This document shows, piece by piece, positions 9,224-16,816 of a DNA stretch of 64,000 nt. The number at the start of each line of letters is the position of its first letter. Position 1 is the stretch's first letter. Origin of the DNA: Stappia sp. 28M-7 (GTDB taxonomy: Bacteria; Pseudomonadota; Alphaproteobacteria; Rhizobiales; Stappiaceae); the NCBI RefSeq assembly GCF_014252955.1, contig NZ_JACMIA010000001.1, positions 4,176,258 to 4,240,257 of the forward strand, in the 5' to 3' direction. The notes under the pieces were generated by a model. That model was not told the origin of the DNA and searched no databases. It was given only the letters and a program-made list of their open reading frames with translations. The position numbers were made by a program, and so were the translations under genes.

Positions 9224-9445
9224 ATGGATGCGGGCATGGACAGCGAGTTCGACGACAAGACGGTGCGCATCGAGCTTGCGCGCCTGCGTCAGGAGCACCG
9301 GGACCTCGACATGGCCATCGGCGCCATGGTGGAGACCGGGCGTGCCGACGCGCTGCAGCTGCAGCGGCTGAAGAAGAAGAAGCTCGCGCTGAAGGACCGC
9401 ATCTCCACCCTCGAGGATCGCCTGCTGCCCGACATCATCGCCTGA
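9224..9445 (+). CDS. small DUF465 (YdcH-like) protein, second copy
   Basis: A 73-aa charged helical protein. RLRQEHRDLDMAI, followed by LQLQRLKKKKLALKDRI and STLEDRLLPDIIA, matches the DUF465 consensus (a charged helix, a turn, then LKKKKLxLKD). The ATG at 9224 is chosen for GGAG about seven bases upstream. Function unknown; it is probably cytosolic. It ends about 110 bp before purE and may or may not be co-transcribed with it. Confidence 0.83.
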   Translation: MDAGMDSEFDDKTVRIELARLRQEHRDLDMAIGAMVETGRADALQLQRLKKKKLALKDRISTLEDRLLPDIIA

Positions 9446-9557
9446 CGGACGCTCGCTGCAACCAGCCCCCGCAAGCCCCTTGCGCCCTGCCCGGCTCTGC
9501 CTATAGTGCGGAGCCTTCCGGCACGACCGGCAACAGCAACCTCAGTCAGGGGCGCGC

Positions 9558-10055
9558 ATGGGCGAGGCAAATCCGCAAGTGGCGATCATCATGGGCAGTC
9601 AGTCCGACTGGCCGACCATGAAACACGCCGCCGACACGCTGGAGGCGCTCGGCGTCTCCCACGAGGCGCGCATCGTCTCGGCCCACAGGACACCGCAGCG
9701 GCTTTACGATTTCGCGACCGGCGCGCGCGATGCCGGCTTCAAGGTGGTGATCGCCGGTGCCGGCGGTGCAGCGCACCTGCCCGGCATGACCGCGTCCATG
9801 ACCCCGCTCCCCGTTTTCGGCGTTCCGATCGAGTCCCGCACGCTGAAGGGTGAGGACAGCCTTCTGTCCATCGTCCAGATGCCGGCCGGCATTCCCGTCG
9901 GCACGCTCGCCATCGGCCGGGCCGGCGCGGTCAACGCGGCGCTGCTTGCGGCCGCCGTGCTGGCCCTGACCGACAGCGCCCTTGCCGAGCGGCTCGACGC
10001 ATGGCGCCAGCGCCAGTCCGACGCGGTCGCCGAGCACCCTTCCGACGACGCATGA
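9558..10055 (+). CDS. purE: 5-(carboxyamino)imidazole ribonucleotide mutase
   Basis: PurE class I enzyme of 165 aa. It converts N5-CAIR to CAIR in de novo purine synthesis. The active-site signatures are all present: [10 protein letters not shown] near the N-terminus, VSAHRTPQR (catalytic histidine, about residue 41), [12 protein letters not shown] and [10 protein letters not shown]. Length is normal. PurK follows after 19 bp, as usual for this two-step unit that replaces the direct AIR carboxylase. Confidence 0.97.
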   Translation: MGEANPQVAIIMGSQSDWPTMKHAADTLEALGVSHEARIVSAHRTPQRLYDFATGARDAGFKVVIAGAGGAAHLPGMTASMTPLPVFGVPIESRTLKGEDSLLSIVQMPAGIPVGTLAIGRAGAVNAALLAAAVLALTDSALAERLDAWRQRQSDAVAEHPSDDA

Positions 10056-10074
10056 CCAGCAGGAACGACGGCAG

Positions 10075-11178
10075 ATGATCAAGACCGGTGACCGGCCCCT
10101 GCGGCCCGGCGACACGATCGGCATTCTCGGCGGCGGCCAGCTCGGCCGCATGATTGCGCTGGCGGCGGCGCCCCTCGGCCTGAAGACCCACATCTTCTGC
10201 CCTGATCCCGCGAGCCCCGCCTTCGACGTTGCCCATACCCACACCATCGCCGGCTATGACGACATCTCTGCGCTGGACATGTTCGCCGCGTCCGTCGACG
10301 TGGTGACCTACGAGTTCGAGAACGTGCCCGGCCCGACCGCCAGCCATCTGGCCGCCCGCGTGCCGGTGCGCCCGGGGCCGCGTGCCCTTGCGGTCTCGCA
10401 GGACCGGTTGGAGGAAAAGACCTTCCTGCAGACGGCCGGCATTCCGGTCGCCGGTTTCTGGCGCGTCGACAGCGACGAGGCGGCGGTTGCCGCCCTCGAG
10501 GAAGCCGGCGGCAAGGGCATCCTCAAGACCCGGCGCCTTGGCTATGACGGCAAGGGGCAGATCCTGCTGCGCTCGGGCGCGGAGGCGCGCGACGCCTTCA
10601 CCCGGCTCGGCCGCCAGGCCGCGATCATGGAAGCCTTCGTTCCCTTCGAGCAGGAGGTTTCGGTCATCGCCGCGCGCGGCGTCGACGGCACCCTGCGCGC
10701 CTATGACGTCGCCGAGAACGTCCACCGCGACCACATTCTCAAGACCTCGACCGTCCCGGCCACCCTTGAGCCCGAGCTTGCCGCGCAGGCCCGGCAGATG
10801 GCGGAGACGGTGTGCGAGCGGCTCGACTATGTCGGCGTGATCGGCGTCGAGATGTTCGTTCTGCCGGAGGGAGCGGGCGGACCGCGCCTCGTCGTCAACG
10901 AGATCGCCCCGCGCGTGCACAATTCCGGCCACTGGACCCAGGACGCCTGCCAGGTCTCGCAGTTCGAGCAGCATGTGCGCGCCGTCGCCGGCTGGCCGCT
11001 CGGCAGCGCCGAGCGCCATTCCGACGTCGTCATGGAAAACCTGATCGGCGACGAGGCCGACCGCTGGGACGCGATCCTAGCCGAACCGGGCGCCTCGCTG
11101 CATCTCTATGGCAAGACGGAAAGCCGCCAGGGCCGCAAGATGGGCCACGTCAACCGCATCCGTCCGCTGAGGGCCTGA
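10075..11178 (+). CDS. purK: 5-(carboxyamino)imidazole ribonucleotide synthase
   Basis: ATP-grasp enzyme of 367 aa that makes N5-CAIR from AIR, bicarbonate and ATP. The N-terminal GILGGGQLGRM begins the preATP-grasp domain. ILKTRRLGYDGKGQ and the EAFVPFEQEVSVIAARG segment form the ATP-grasp core, and VVNEIAPRVHNSGHW is the conserved metal/ADP site. The ATG at 10075 places GILGGGQ at the expected position, with AGGA about ten bases upstream. Its stop codon lies inside a strong dyad. Confidence 0.96.
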   Translation: MIKTGDRPLRPGDTIGILGGGQLGRMIALAAAPLGLKTHIFCPDPASPAFDVAHTHTIAGYDDISALDMFAASVDVVTYEFENVPGPTASHLAARVPVRPGPRALAVSQDRLEEKTFLQTAGIPVAGFWRVDSDEAAVAALEEAGGKGILKTRRLGYDGKGQILLRSGAEARDAFTRLGRQAAIMEAFVPFEQEVSVIAARGVDGTLRAYDVAENVHRDHILKTSTVPATLEPELAAQARQMAETVCERLDYVGVIGVEMFVLPEGAGGPRLVVNEIAPRVHNSGHWTQDACQVSQFEQHVRAVAGWPLGSAERHSDVVMENLIGDEADRWDAILAEPGASLHLYGKTESRQGRKMGHVNRIRPLRA

Positions 11179-11195
11179 GGGCCCTCAGCCCTCAG
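11167..11195. terminator. hairpin over the purK stop, possible terminator
   Basis: A 14-bp stem with a single bulged C (CTGAGGGCCTGAGGG against CCCTCAGCCCTCAG) spans the purK stop codon. It has no T-run, so termination is uncertain. It lies between convergent purK and the MATE gene. Confidence 0.35.
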
Positions 11196-11208
11196 GATCC
11201 CTCCGCCG

Positions 11209-12597
11209 TCAGAGCAGGCCGATCCTCTCGCGCAGCGAGAAGCGCCACATGACGAGGACCGAGACAAAGGCGAGTCCCGCCGCCAGTCCGAGCCAGATCC
11301 CGATGCCGCCGAGGCCGAGCGGGAAGCCGAGGATATAGGCACCGGTCATTCCCACGCCCCAATAGCCGACGATCGCCATGATCATCGGCACCTTGGTGTC
11401 CGACAGGCCGCGCAACAGGCTGCCGCCGATAACCTGCGCCCCGTCGAAGACCTGGAACAGCGCGGCGACCGCCAGGAAGCTGACGCCGATGGCGAAGACA
11501 TTCGCCGCGTCCGGATTGTCGAAGTCGAGGAACAGGCCGACCAGCGTGCCGGGAATCACCCAGAAGGCGATGGCGCAGGCGCCCATGAAGGCCATGCCGA
11601 TGCCGAAGCCCGTCCAGCCCGCGCGCCCGACGCCGGGCCGGTCGCCGCGCCCGGCCGCCAGGCCGATGCGGATCATCGCCGCCTGGCCGATGCCGATCGG
11701 CACCATGAAGGTGATCGAGGCGAGCTGCGTGGCGATGCCATGGGCCGCAAGGTCGATGGTGCCGATCCAGCCCATCATCACGGAGGTGCCGGAAAACAGC
11801 GCCACCTCGACCAGCAGCGTCACCGCGATGGGCCAGCCCAGCCAGACGATCTCGGCGAGCTTGGGCCAGTCGGACCGCCAGATCCGGCCGAACACGGCAT
11901 AGCGTCGCAGCTGCCGGTCGCGCAGGACATAACCGACCAGCAGCAGCAGCGTCACCGTCGCGGTGATCACGGAGCCGATGGCAGCGCCCACCAGCTCCAG
12001 CCGCGGAAAGCCGAAATGGCCGAAGATCAGCACATAATTGACCGCCGCATTCATCACGGCGCCGGCGATCGTCGCCCACAGCACCGCCTGCGCCCGCTCC
12101 ATCACGGTGATGAAGCTGCGCAGCGCCATGGTCAGCAGCGAAGGCAGCAGCGAGATCATCATGATGCGGGCATAGCCGCCGGCGAGCGCCGCCACTTCCG
12201 GCTTCTGGCCGAGCGCGATCAGCAGCTCCTCGGTGTGCCACATCACGGCCCAGGCCGGGATGGAATAGAAGGCGACGAACCAGAAGCCCATGCGCACGGC
12301 CCGGCGCAGGTCGCGCGCCTTGCCCTCGCCGCGCGCACGCGCCGCCAGCGGGATCACCGCCTGCAGCACGCCCATGCCGAAAAGCCAGAGCACGATATAG
12401 AGATTGAAGGCCAGGACGGCGGCGGCCAGCTCGGTCGCACCCAGCCAGCCGATCATCAGCACGTCGGCGGTGTTGACCGCCATCTGCGCCACCTGCGCCC
12501 CGGCGATCGGGGCGCCGAGCGCCAGTGTCGGCAGGATGTCGCCGCGCCAAAGGACGGAAAACCGGCCGGCCGCGCGGGTCGGAGACGTATCGTTCAT
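11209..12597 (-). CDS. MATE family multidrug efflux protein (NorM-like)
   Basis: Inner-membrane exporter of 462 aa with twelve predicted helices in two halves. Typical MATE features are the N-terminal LALGAPIAGAQVAQMAVNTADVLMIG, the GMGVLQAVIPLAARARG segment in the first half, and the matching VPIGIGQAAMIRIGLAAGRG in the second. Family members extrude cationic drugs, dyes or toxic metabolites using a Na+ or H+ gradient. The ATG at 12597 has GGAG about eight bases upstream; an in-frame GTG at 12606 would put that site too close. Stand-alone, convergent with purK. Confidence 0.92.
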   Translation of the reverse strand: MNDTSPTRAAGRFSVLWRGDILPTLALGAPIAGAQVAQMAVNTADVLMIGWLGATELAAAVLAFNLYIVLWLFGMGVLQAVIPLAARARGEGKARDLRRAVRMGFWFVAFYSIPAWAVMWHTEELLIALGQKPEVAALAGGYARIMMISLLPSLLTMALRSFITVMERAQAVLWATIAGAVMNAAVNYVLIFGHFGFPRLELVGAAIGSVITATVTLLLLVGYVLRDRQLRRYAVFGRIWRSDWPKLAEIVWLGWPIAVTLLVEVALFSGTSVMMGWIGTIDLAAHGIATQLASITFMVPIGIGQAAMIRIGLAAGRGDRPGVGRAGWTGFGIGMAFMGACAIAFWVIPGTLVGLFLDFDNPDAANVFAIGVSFLAVAALFQVFDGAQVIGGSLLRGLSDTKVPMIMAIVGYWGVGMTGAYILGFPLGLGGIGIWLGLAAGLAFVSVLVMWRFSLRERIGLL

Positions 12598-13100
12598 CCC
12601 ATGCACTCCGGGAGCGCCCGGAGCTCACACCGGCGCGTCGATACCGGGCGGAGCCTCGGGACAACGCAACCAGGTCCCGCACGGGCGAAGGACTTGGACG
12701 CCGGGTGGCACTGCGCCGCAAATGGACGAAACCTGAGCCAACAACCGGGAAACCTTCCTAGTCGCTCACTACAACCGTGTCCAGAAAAACCGGCCGGCAC
12801 AGCATGACGCGCCGATGCTGAAATCGTGTGACGACAAGGGCCCGGAGTGACCGCTTCAAAGCCGCGAAACAGTGCATTTCGCGGGCGAATGCAGGTGGAC
12901 AAGCGCAATCGCCTCTGCTAACACAACGCCCTGACTGGCGACGCGAGGGCGGCGCAGCCTTGTCTTTATGCAGGTTGCAGCCCCTTCCCGGATGGCGACC
13001 GGTTCCGGTTGCGGTTCGACTTCGCTTCCGCATCACATTGAGATTGCTCCGGCACAGGATGCAGGTCCGCATCCCGTGCAAACACGATGGGAAAAGACGC
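12598..13100. other. intergenic region before rpsU, no gene seen
   Basis: About 500 bp between the MATE start and rpsU contain no frame that looks like protein, and no tRNA. It should carry the two divergent promoters. A TGGACA at 12896-12901 with TAACAC 17 bases later is the best hexamer pair I see, and it is weak. Confidence 0.4.
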
Positions 13101-13328
13101 GTGCAGGTTCTGGTCCGCGACAACAATGTCGATCAGGCGCTCAAGGCGCTTAAGAAGAAAATGCAGCGCGAAGGCATCTTTCGCGAGATGAAGCTTCGCG
13201 GCCACTACGAAAAGCCGTCCGAGAAGAAGGCCCGCGAAAAGGCTGAAGCCGTTCGCCGCGCCCGCAAGCTGGCGCGCAAGCGCGCCCAGCGCGAAGGCCT
13301 GCTGCCGAGCAAGGCTCCCCGCCGCTAA
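13101..13328 (+). CDS. rpsU: 30S ribosomal protein S21
   Basis: A 75-aa, very basic protein. It reads [20 protein letters not shown] at the N-terminus, then [20 protein letters not shown], which is the S21 family pattern, and has the arginine/lysine-rich tail found in alphaproteobacteria. S21 helps the 30S subunit engage mRNA at initiation. The GTG at 13101 is the start because the family begins with exactly this residue; the frame stays open upstream but without similarity. A terminator hairpin follows immediately. Confidence 0.96.
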   Translation: MQVLVRDNNVDQALKALKKKMQREGIFREMKLRGHYEKPSEKKAREKAEAVRRARKLARKRAQREGLLPSKAPRR

Positions 13329-13335
13329 ACGGCCC

Positions 13336-13360
13336 GGCGCGATTTTCATCGCGCCTCTTC
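13336..13360 (+). terminator. intrinsic terminator after rpsU
   Basis: An 8-bp stem, GGCGCGAT with ATCGCGCC, has a TTTC loop and is followed by TCTTC. It lies eight bases after the rpsU stop. Confidence 0.55.
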
Positions 13361-13610
13361 AAGCCGATCCCTTCAGGTCTTTCGCCTCCTGCTCCGGGCC
13401 GACGAGCCCGGCATGGAGGCGAAGCCGTTTGAGCTGACAGCGTCCCCTCGCGGGCGGCTGCCGGCAATACGGATCGACCTTGCCTCGGCGGGCGGCAGGC
13501 TCGCCGGGTTTCCGCCCGATTCGGCTGACACCCTCGCGCGGGTGGATCGCGGCGGGCGATCATGCCATTGTTCCGGCACGAACCCCGTGACGAGGACAGG
13601 ACCAATCGAG

Positions 13611-14474
13611 GTGGCGGCATTGCAGCATAAGGCGAAGTTTCGACCCGCTCCCTGGAAGGGCATCGTCCTTTCCGCAGCGCTGCTCGCGGCGGGCTGTCAG
13701 GCTGCCGGATTGTCTTCCGGCGTGCCGATTGACCGCTCGGCCGGCTCTGCCGCCAATATCGATTCGCTCAATGCGGTGATCGAGGCCAACCCGCGCGACG
13801 CGGCCGCCTACAACACCCGCGGCATCGCCTACGGCCAGGCCGGACGCTTCAAGGAAGCGATGGCGGATTTCGACACGGCCCTGCAGCTGTCGCCGAACTC
13901 CTATCAGGCCTATGCCAACCGCGCGCTGGTCCATCGCCGCATGGGCAACATCAACGCCGCCGTCAACGACTACAGCGCGGCCCTGCGCATCAAGCCGGAT
14001 TACGACCTTGCCCTGGTCGGGCGCGGCAATGCCTATCGCGAGCTCGGCCGCGTCGATCAGGCGCTGGTCGATTTCGACGCCGCCATCCGGCTCGACTCGA
14101 GCAACGCCCGCGCCTTCCACAATCGCGGTCTGATCCACCAGGCGCGCAGCAATCACCAGCGCGCCGTCGAGGATTTCGCCACCGCCATCGGCCTCGATCC
14201 CAACGCGGCCGAACCCTATATCGCGCGCGGCATCTCCTATCTCGCTCTCAACGATCCCAAGGCTGCGCTGTCGGACCTGTCCGACGCGGTGAACCGCGAC
14301 CAGCGCTCGGCCATTGCCTGGGCCAATCGCGGTATCGCGCTGGAAACGCTCGGCCAGACCAGCGACGCGCGCCGGTCCTACAACCGAGCGCTCGGCATCG
14401 ACGCCTCCAACGAGATCGCCCGCGAGGGCATCGGCCGGCTCGATCGCGGCTCGCCCAACGTCACCCGCAGCTGA
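13611..14474 (+). CDS. TPR-repeat lipoprotein
   Basis: A 287-aa protein with a lipoprotein signal sequence: basic N-terminus, hydrophobic IVLSAALLAAGC, lipobox cysteine about residue 29. About six tandem 34-residue tetratricopeptide repeats follow; each contains an N/A-RG or NRA helix start and a D-A-I/L-x-L-x-P end. It resembles the NlpI-like TPR lipoproteins that scaffold envelope proteins; the partner is unknown. The start is uncertain. GTG at 13611 has AGGA nine bases before it, but a TTG at 13620 has a better GAGGTG six bases before it; both give the same lipobox. Confidence 0.85.
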   Translation: MAALQHKAKFRPAPWKGIVLSAALLAAGCQAAGLSSGVPIDRSAGSAANIDSLNAVIEANPRDAAAYNTRGIAYGQAGRFKEAMADFDTALQLSPNSYQAYANRALVHRRMGNINAAVNDYSAALRIKPDYDLALVGRGNAYRELGRVDQALVDFDAAIRLDSSNARAFHNRGLIHQARSNHQRAVEDFATAIGLDPNAAEPYIARGISYLALNDPKAALSDLSDAVNRDQRSAIAWANRGIALETLGQTSDARRSYNRALGIDASNEIAREGIGRLDRGSPNVTRS

Positions 14475-14674
14475 CGACGCGGCGCGGCTTTGCCGGGGGC
14501 GGCACGCCCCCGCGCCATCCCCGCACTTAGCATTACCCACCCCTCCATCTGACGTACTCGGCAGGCCCCGCCCACGCGGGGCTGCGCGCCCTGCGAATGG
14601 CCTTTGCGCGCCTTTTCCGTTGACGCATGGCGCCCTGGCGCATCCGCGTTACGCGTGCCTGTTCCCGCAAACGC

Positions 14675-14712
14675 GAAACGGCCGGCAGCGGGTGATCGCT
14701 GCCGGCCGTTTC
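14675..14712 (-). terminator. long perfect hairpin downstream of the DUF882 gene
   Basis: A perfect 16-bp stem (GAAACGGCCGGCAGCG with its complement) encloses the 6-base loop GGTGAT. It lies about 30 bp past the minus-strand DUF882 stop; the minus-strand reading continues with a short T-rich segment (GCGTTTGC). It probably ends that transcript and may also protect its 3' end. Confidence 0.6.
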
Positions 14713-14740
14713 ATGTGTTTCGGTTGGCGCCTTTGCGGCC

Positions 14741-16567
14741 TCAGTGGAGCGAGACCACCGGAAGCAGCACCACGGCCGGACCCTCGAACCGGTCCGGGCG
14801 CGGCATCTCGCCGTCACGCGCGGACACGCCGAAGCGGTTGGCATAGACCCGGCCGCCCGGGGCCATCAGCAGTTCCAGACGACGCTGGTTCGGATGCTGC
14901 AGCTGGGCAAAGGTCTGCGTGCGGGTGTTGGTCAGGCCCGAGATGATGTCGGGAATTGCCGTGCGGTCCGGCAGCGCCGCGAAGCGGGCCAGCGGATCGC
15001 GGATCACCGGCTCGGGCAGGCGGCCGGACACCGATGCGGCCTGGCGCGCGGCCGGAGCCGCGGAGGCGGCGGGTGCCCGCGTCTGCGATGCGGTGGACGT
15101 GCCGAGCGCGGTGGCCGAAGCGGTGGCCGGCGCATAGGCCAGCGTCGCGCCGGCGATATCCACCTGCGGCTTGCGGCTGGGCTGCGCGCCGGTCGCGGCG
15201 GCGATGGCCGACACGCCGTCGGCGGGAGCCGGACGCGGACGGGCGGCAAGCGGCGAACCGGTCGTCGCGGCATCGATCGGGCCCTGGCGCAGCTCTGCCG
15301 GTTTGGCGGGCGGCGCGATGGCAGCGACGGTGATCGGAGCCTGCGCGGGCGTCTCCTGGGCGGCGGCGACGGTGGTCGCCTCCACGGCCGGGAGGCCGCC
15401 TGCCAGCCTGCGGGCCTGGCCGTCCAGCGTGCCGCCATTTCCGGCGCCGGCTGCTGCGGCGACGATCGCCGGGAAGTCCTGCGGCTTGAGGCGCGGCATA
15501 ACCTGGACGATGGTCACCGATTCGCTGGCCGCGGCGGGCACCGGGGCCGGCGCTGCCGCCGAGCGCACGCCCGGAGGCGCCTCGGACGGAACGGGAGCCG
15601 GGTTGGCCGGAGCGGGTGCCGGAGCAGCGCTGGCAACCTGCGTACGGGTCACCGGAGCCGGCGGGGTCGGCTGCGTCGCGACATCCTCGCCCTCGTCCTC
15701 GTCGCCGCCGAAGATGCGGGCGAACAGGCTCGGACCACCGGAGCTCGCGCCGCCGGTCGGACGCCGCGTGATGCCGCCATCCTCGATATCGCCGGAGCGG
15801 CGGGGCGTTCCGGACGATGCGCTGGCAACGGCCGTCGGACGGCTCGACACGCCGCGCTTGTGGCGCGCCAGCGCCTCGGCATAGCCGGGCATCTTCTTGC
15901 CGTCGGTCGGAACGTGGATGGTGTCGCCCCGCGGGAAGACCTTGGCCAGCTGCGAGCGGGTCATGCGCGGCCAGTGGCGCACCGAGCCGGTGTCCATGTG
16001 CACGAAGGGCGTGCGCGAGGTCGGGTAGAAGCCGACGCCGCCGATCTCCTTGCGCAGGCCGATGGCGCGCAGTTTGGAAATGTTGACGCCGGGAATGAAG
16101 AAGTCCATCGCCTTGCCGCGTGTGTGCTGGCTGTTCTTGGCGACGCCGCGCGAGCGGCCGCGCAGCATGTTGTTCGTCGCGGGCGAGCGATAGGAGGAAA
16201 CGACGTGGATCGCCTCGTTCGTGCCGGCCTGCTGATACACTTCCCAGATGAGATCGAAGAGCTTCGGATCCATCTTGGTGCTTTCGTTGCGCCGCCAGTC
16301 CCGCAGGAACCGGTTCAGCTCGCGAAGCCCCTCGGACACATAGCGGCCGTTGCGCTTGAACGTGATCGACACGCGCTCATGCGTATGGGTGTTGTAGAGC
16401 TTCAGCGTGCGCGTCTCCGCAGACGCCGGAGACAGCGACATGGGCGACAGCAGCGCCAGGGCGAAAGCGGCAAGCGCCAGTGCTGGCAACGCGCGATATC
16501 GCAGCCGGGAAAACCATGCCTCGAGCAATGTCAGTCTCGCTTGTTTGCCGGCGGTTCCGCCGAACAT
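14741..16567 (-). CDS. exported DUF882/M15-type peptidase-like cell-wall protein
   Basis: A 608-aa exported protein. The signal peptide ends near residue 50 (ASA-E). Residues about 53-205 are a DUF882 (YcbK-like, peptidase M15_2) domain with the zinc-site pattern SQHTRGKAMD (His148, Asp155) and FVHMDTGSVRHW (His190), so a peptidoglycan D-Ala or cross-link peptidase fold is likely. About 330 residues of Pro/Ala/Thr-rich, low-complexity and probably disordered sequence follow, then a short conserved end. The tail is much longer than the usual 180-200 aa for this family. A CtrA-like half-site lies about 35 bp upstream. Confidence 0.85.
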   Translation of the reverse strand: MFGGTAGKQARLTLLEAWFSRLRYRALPALALAAFALALLSPMSLSPASAETRTLKLYNTHTHERVSITFKRNGRYVSEGLRELNRFLRDWRRNESTKMDPKLFDLIWEVYQQAGTNEAIHVVSSYRSPATNNMLRGRSRGVAKNSQHTRGKAMDFFIPGVNISKLRAIGLRKEIGGVGFYPTSRTPFVHMDTGSVRHWPRMTRSQLAKVFPRGDTIHVPTDGKKMPGYAEALARHKRGVSSRPTAVASASSGTPRRSGDIEDGGITRRPTGGASSGGPSLFARIFGGDEDEGEDVATQPTPPAPVTRTQVASAAPAPAPANPAPVPSEAPPGVRSAAAPAPVPAAASESVTIVQVMPRLKPQDFPAIVAAAAGAGNGGTLDGQARRLAGGLPAVEATTVAAAQETPAQAPITVAAIAPPAKPAELRQGPIDAATTGSPLAARPRPAPADGVSAIAAATGAQPSRKPQVDIAGATLAYAPATASATALGTSTASQTRAPAASAAPAARQAASVSGRLPEPVIRDPLARFAALPDRTAIPDIISGLTNTRTQTFAQLQHPNQRRLELLMAPGGRVYANRFGVSARDGEMPRPDRFEGPAVVLLPVVSLH

Positions 16568-16599
16568 CGCCCCCCGTCGGACTGATGTAAGGGACCGAG

Positions 16600-16615
16600 G
16601 TTAAGAAGCCTTTAC
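16600..16615 (-). promoter_or_regulatory. possible CtrA box upstream of the DUF882 gene
   Basis: On the minus strand the sequence reads GTAA-N7-TTAACC, one mismatch from the alphaproteobacterial CtrA consensus TTAA-N7-TTAAC. It sits 34-48 bp before the start codon at 16567. CpdR, part of the CtrA proteolysis pathway, is encoded elsewhere in the window. Confidence 0.35.
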
Positions 16616-16662
16616 CGTATTCCGAAATGAGCGCAAATCGTGGCAATTGCGCATCATTACCG

Positions 16663-16684
16663 AAAAAAATGCCGATAAGCGGCC
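16663..16684 (-). terminator. weak intrinsic terminator after the L,D-transpeptidase gene
   Basis: On the minus strand, a GCCG-CTTAT-CGGC mini-hairpin is followed by A and seven T residues. The stem is short, so confidence is limited. Confidence 0.35.
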
Positions 16685-16816
16685 TTTTCTCTCATGTGTG
16701 GCCCCGCCGTCAAGGGCGGCAAGCCCCTGCGCGCCCGCTCGACCGGCACGCAAGGGACGATCATCGGACGATTCCGGTGCCGCCGGAACGACTCGCCTGC
16801 ACGATTTTTTCAGATC

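Noticed and set aside
14744..16585. A 613-codon plus-strand open frame opposite the DUF882 gene
   Set aside because: Arg/Gly-rich antisense shadow; the minus strand has a signal peptide and zinc-site motifs.
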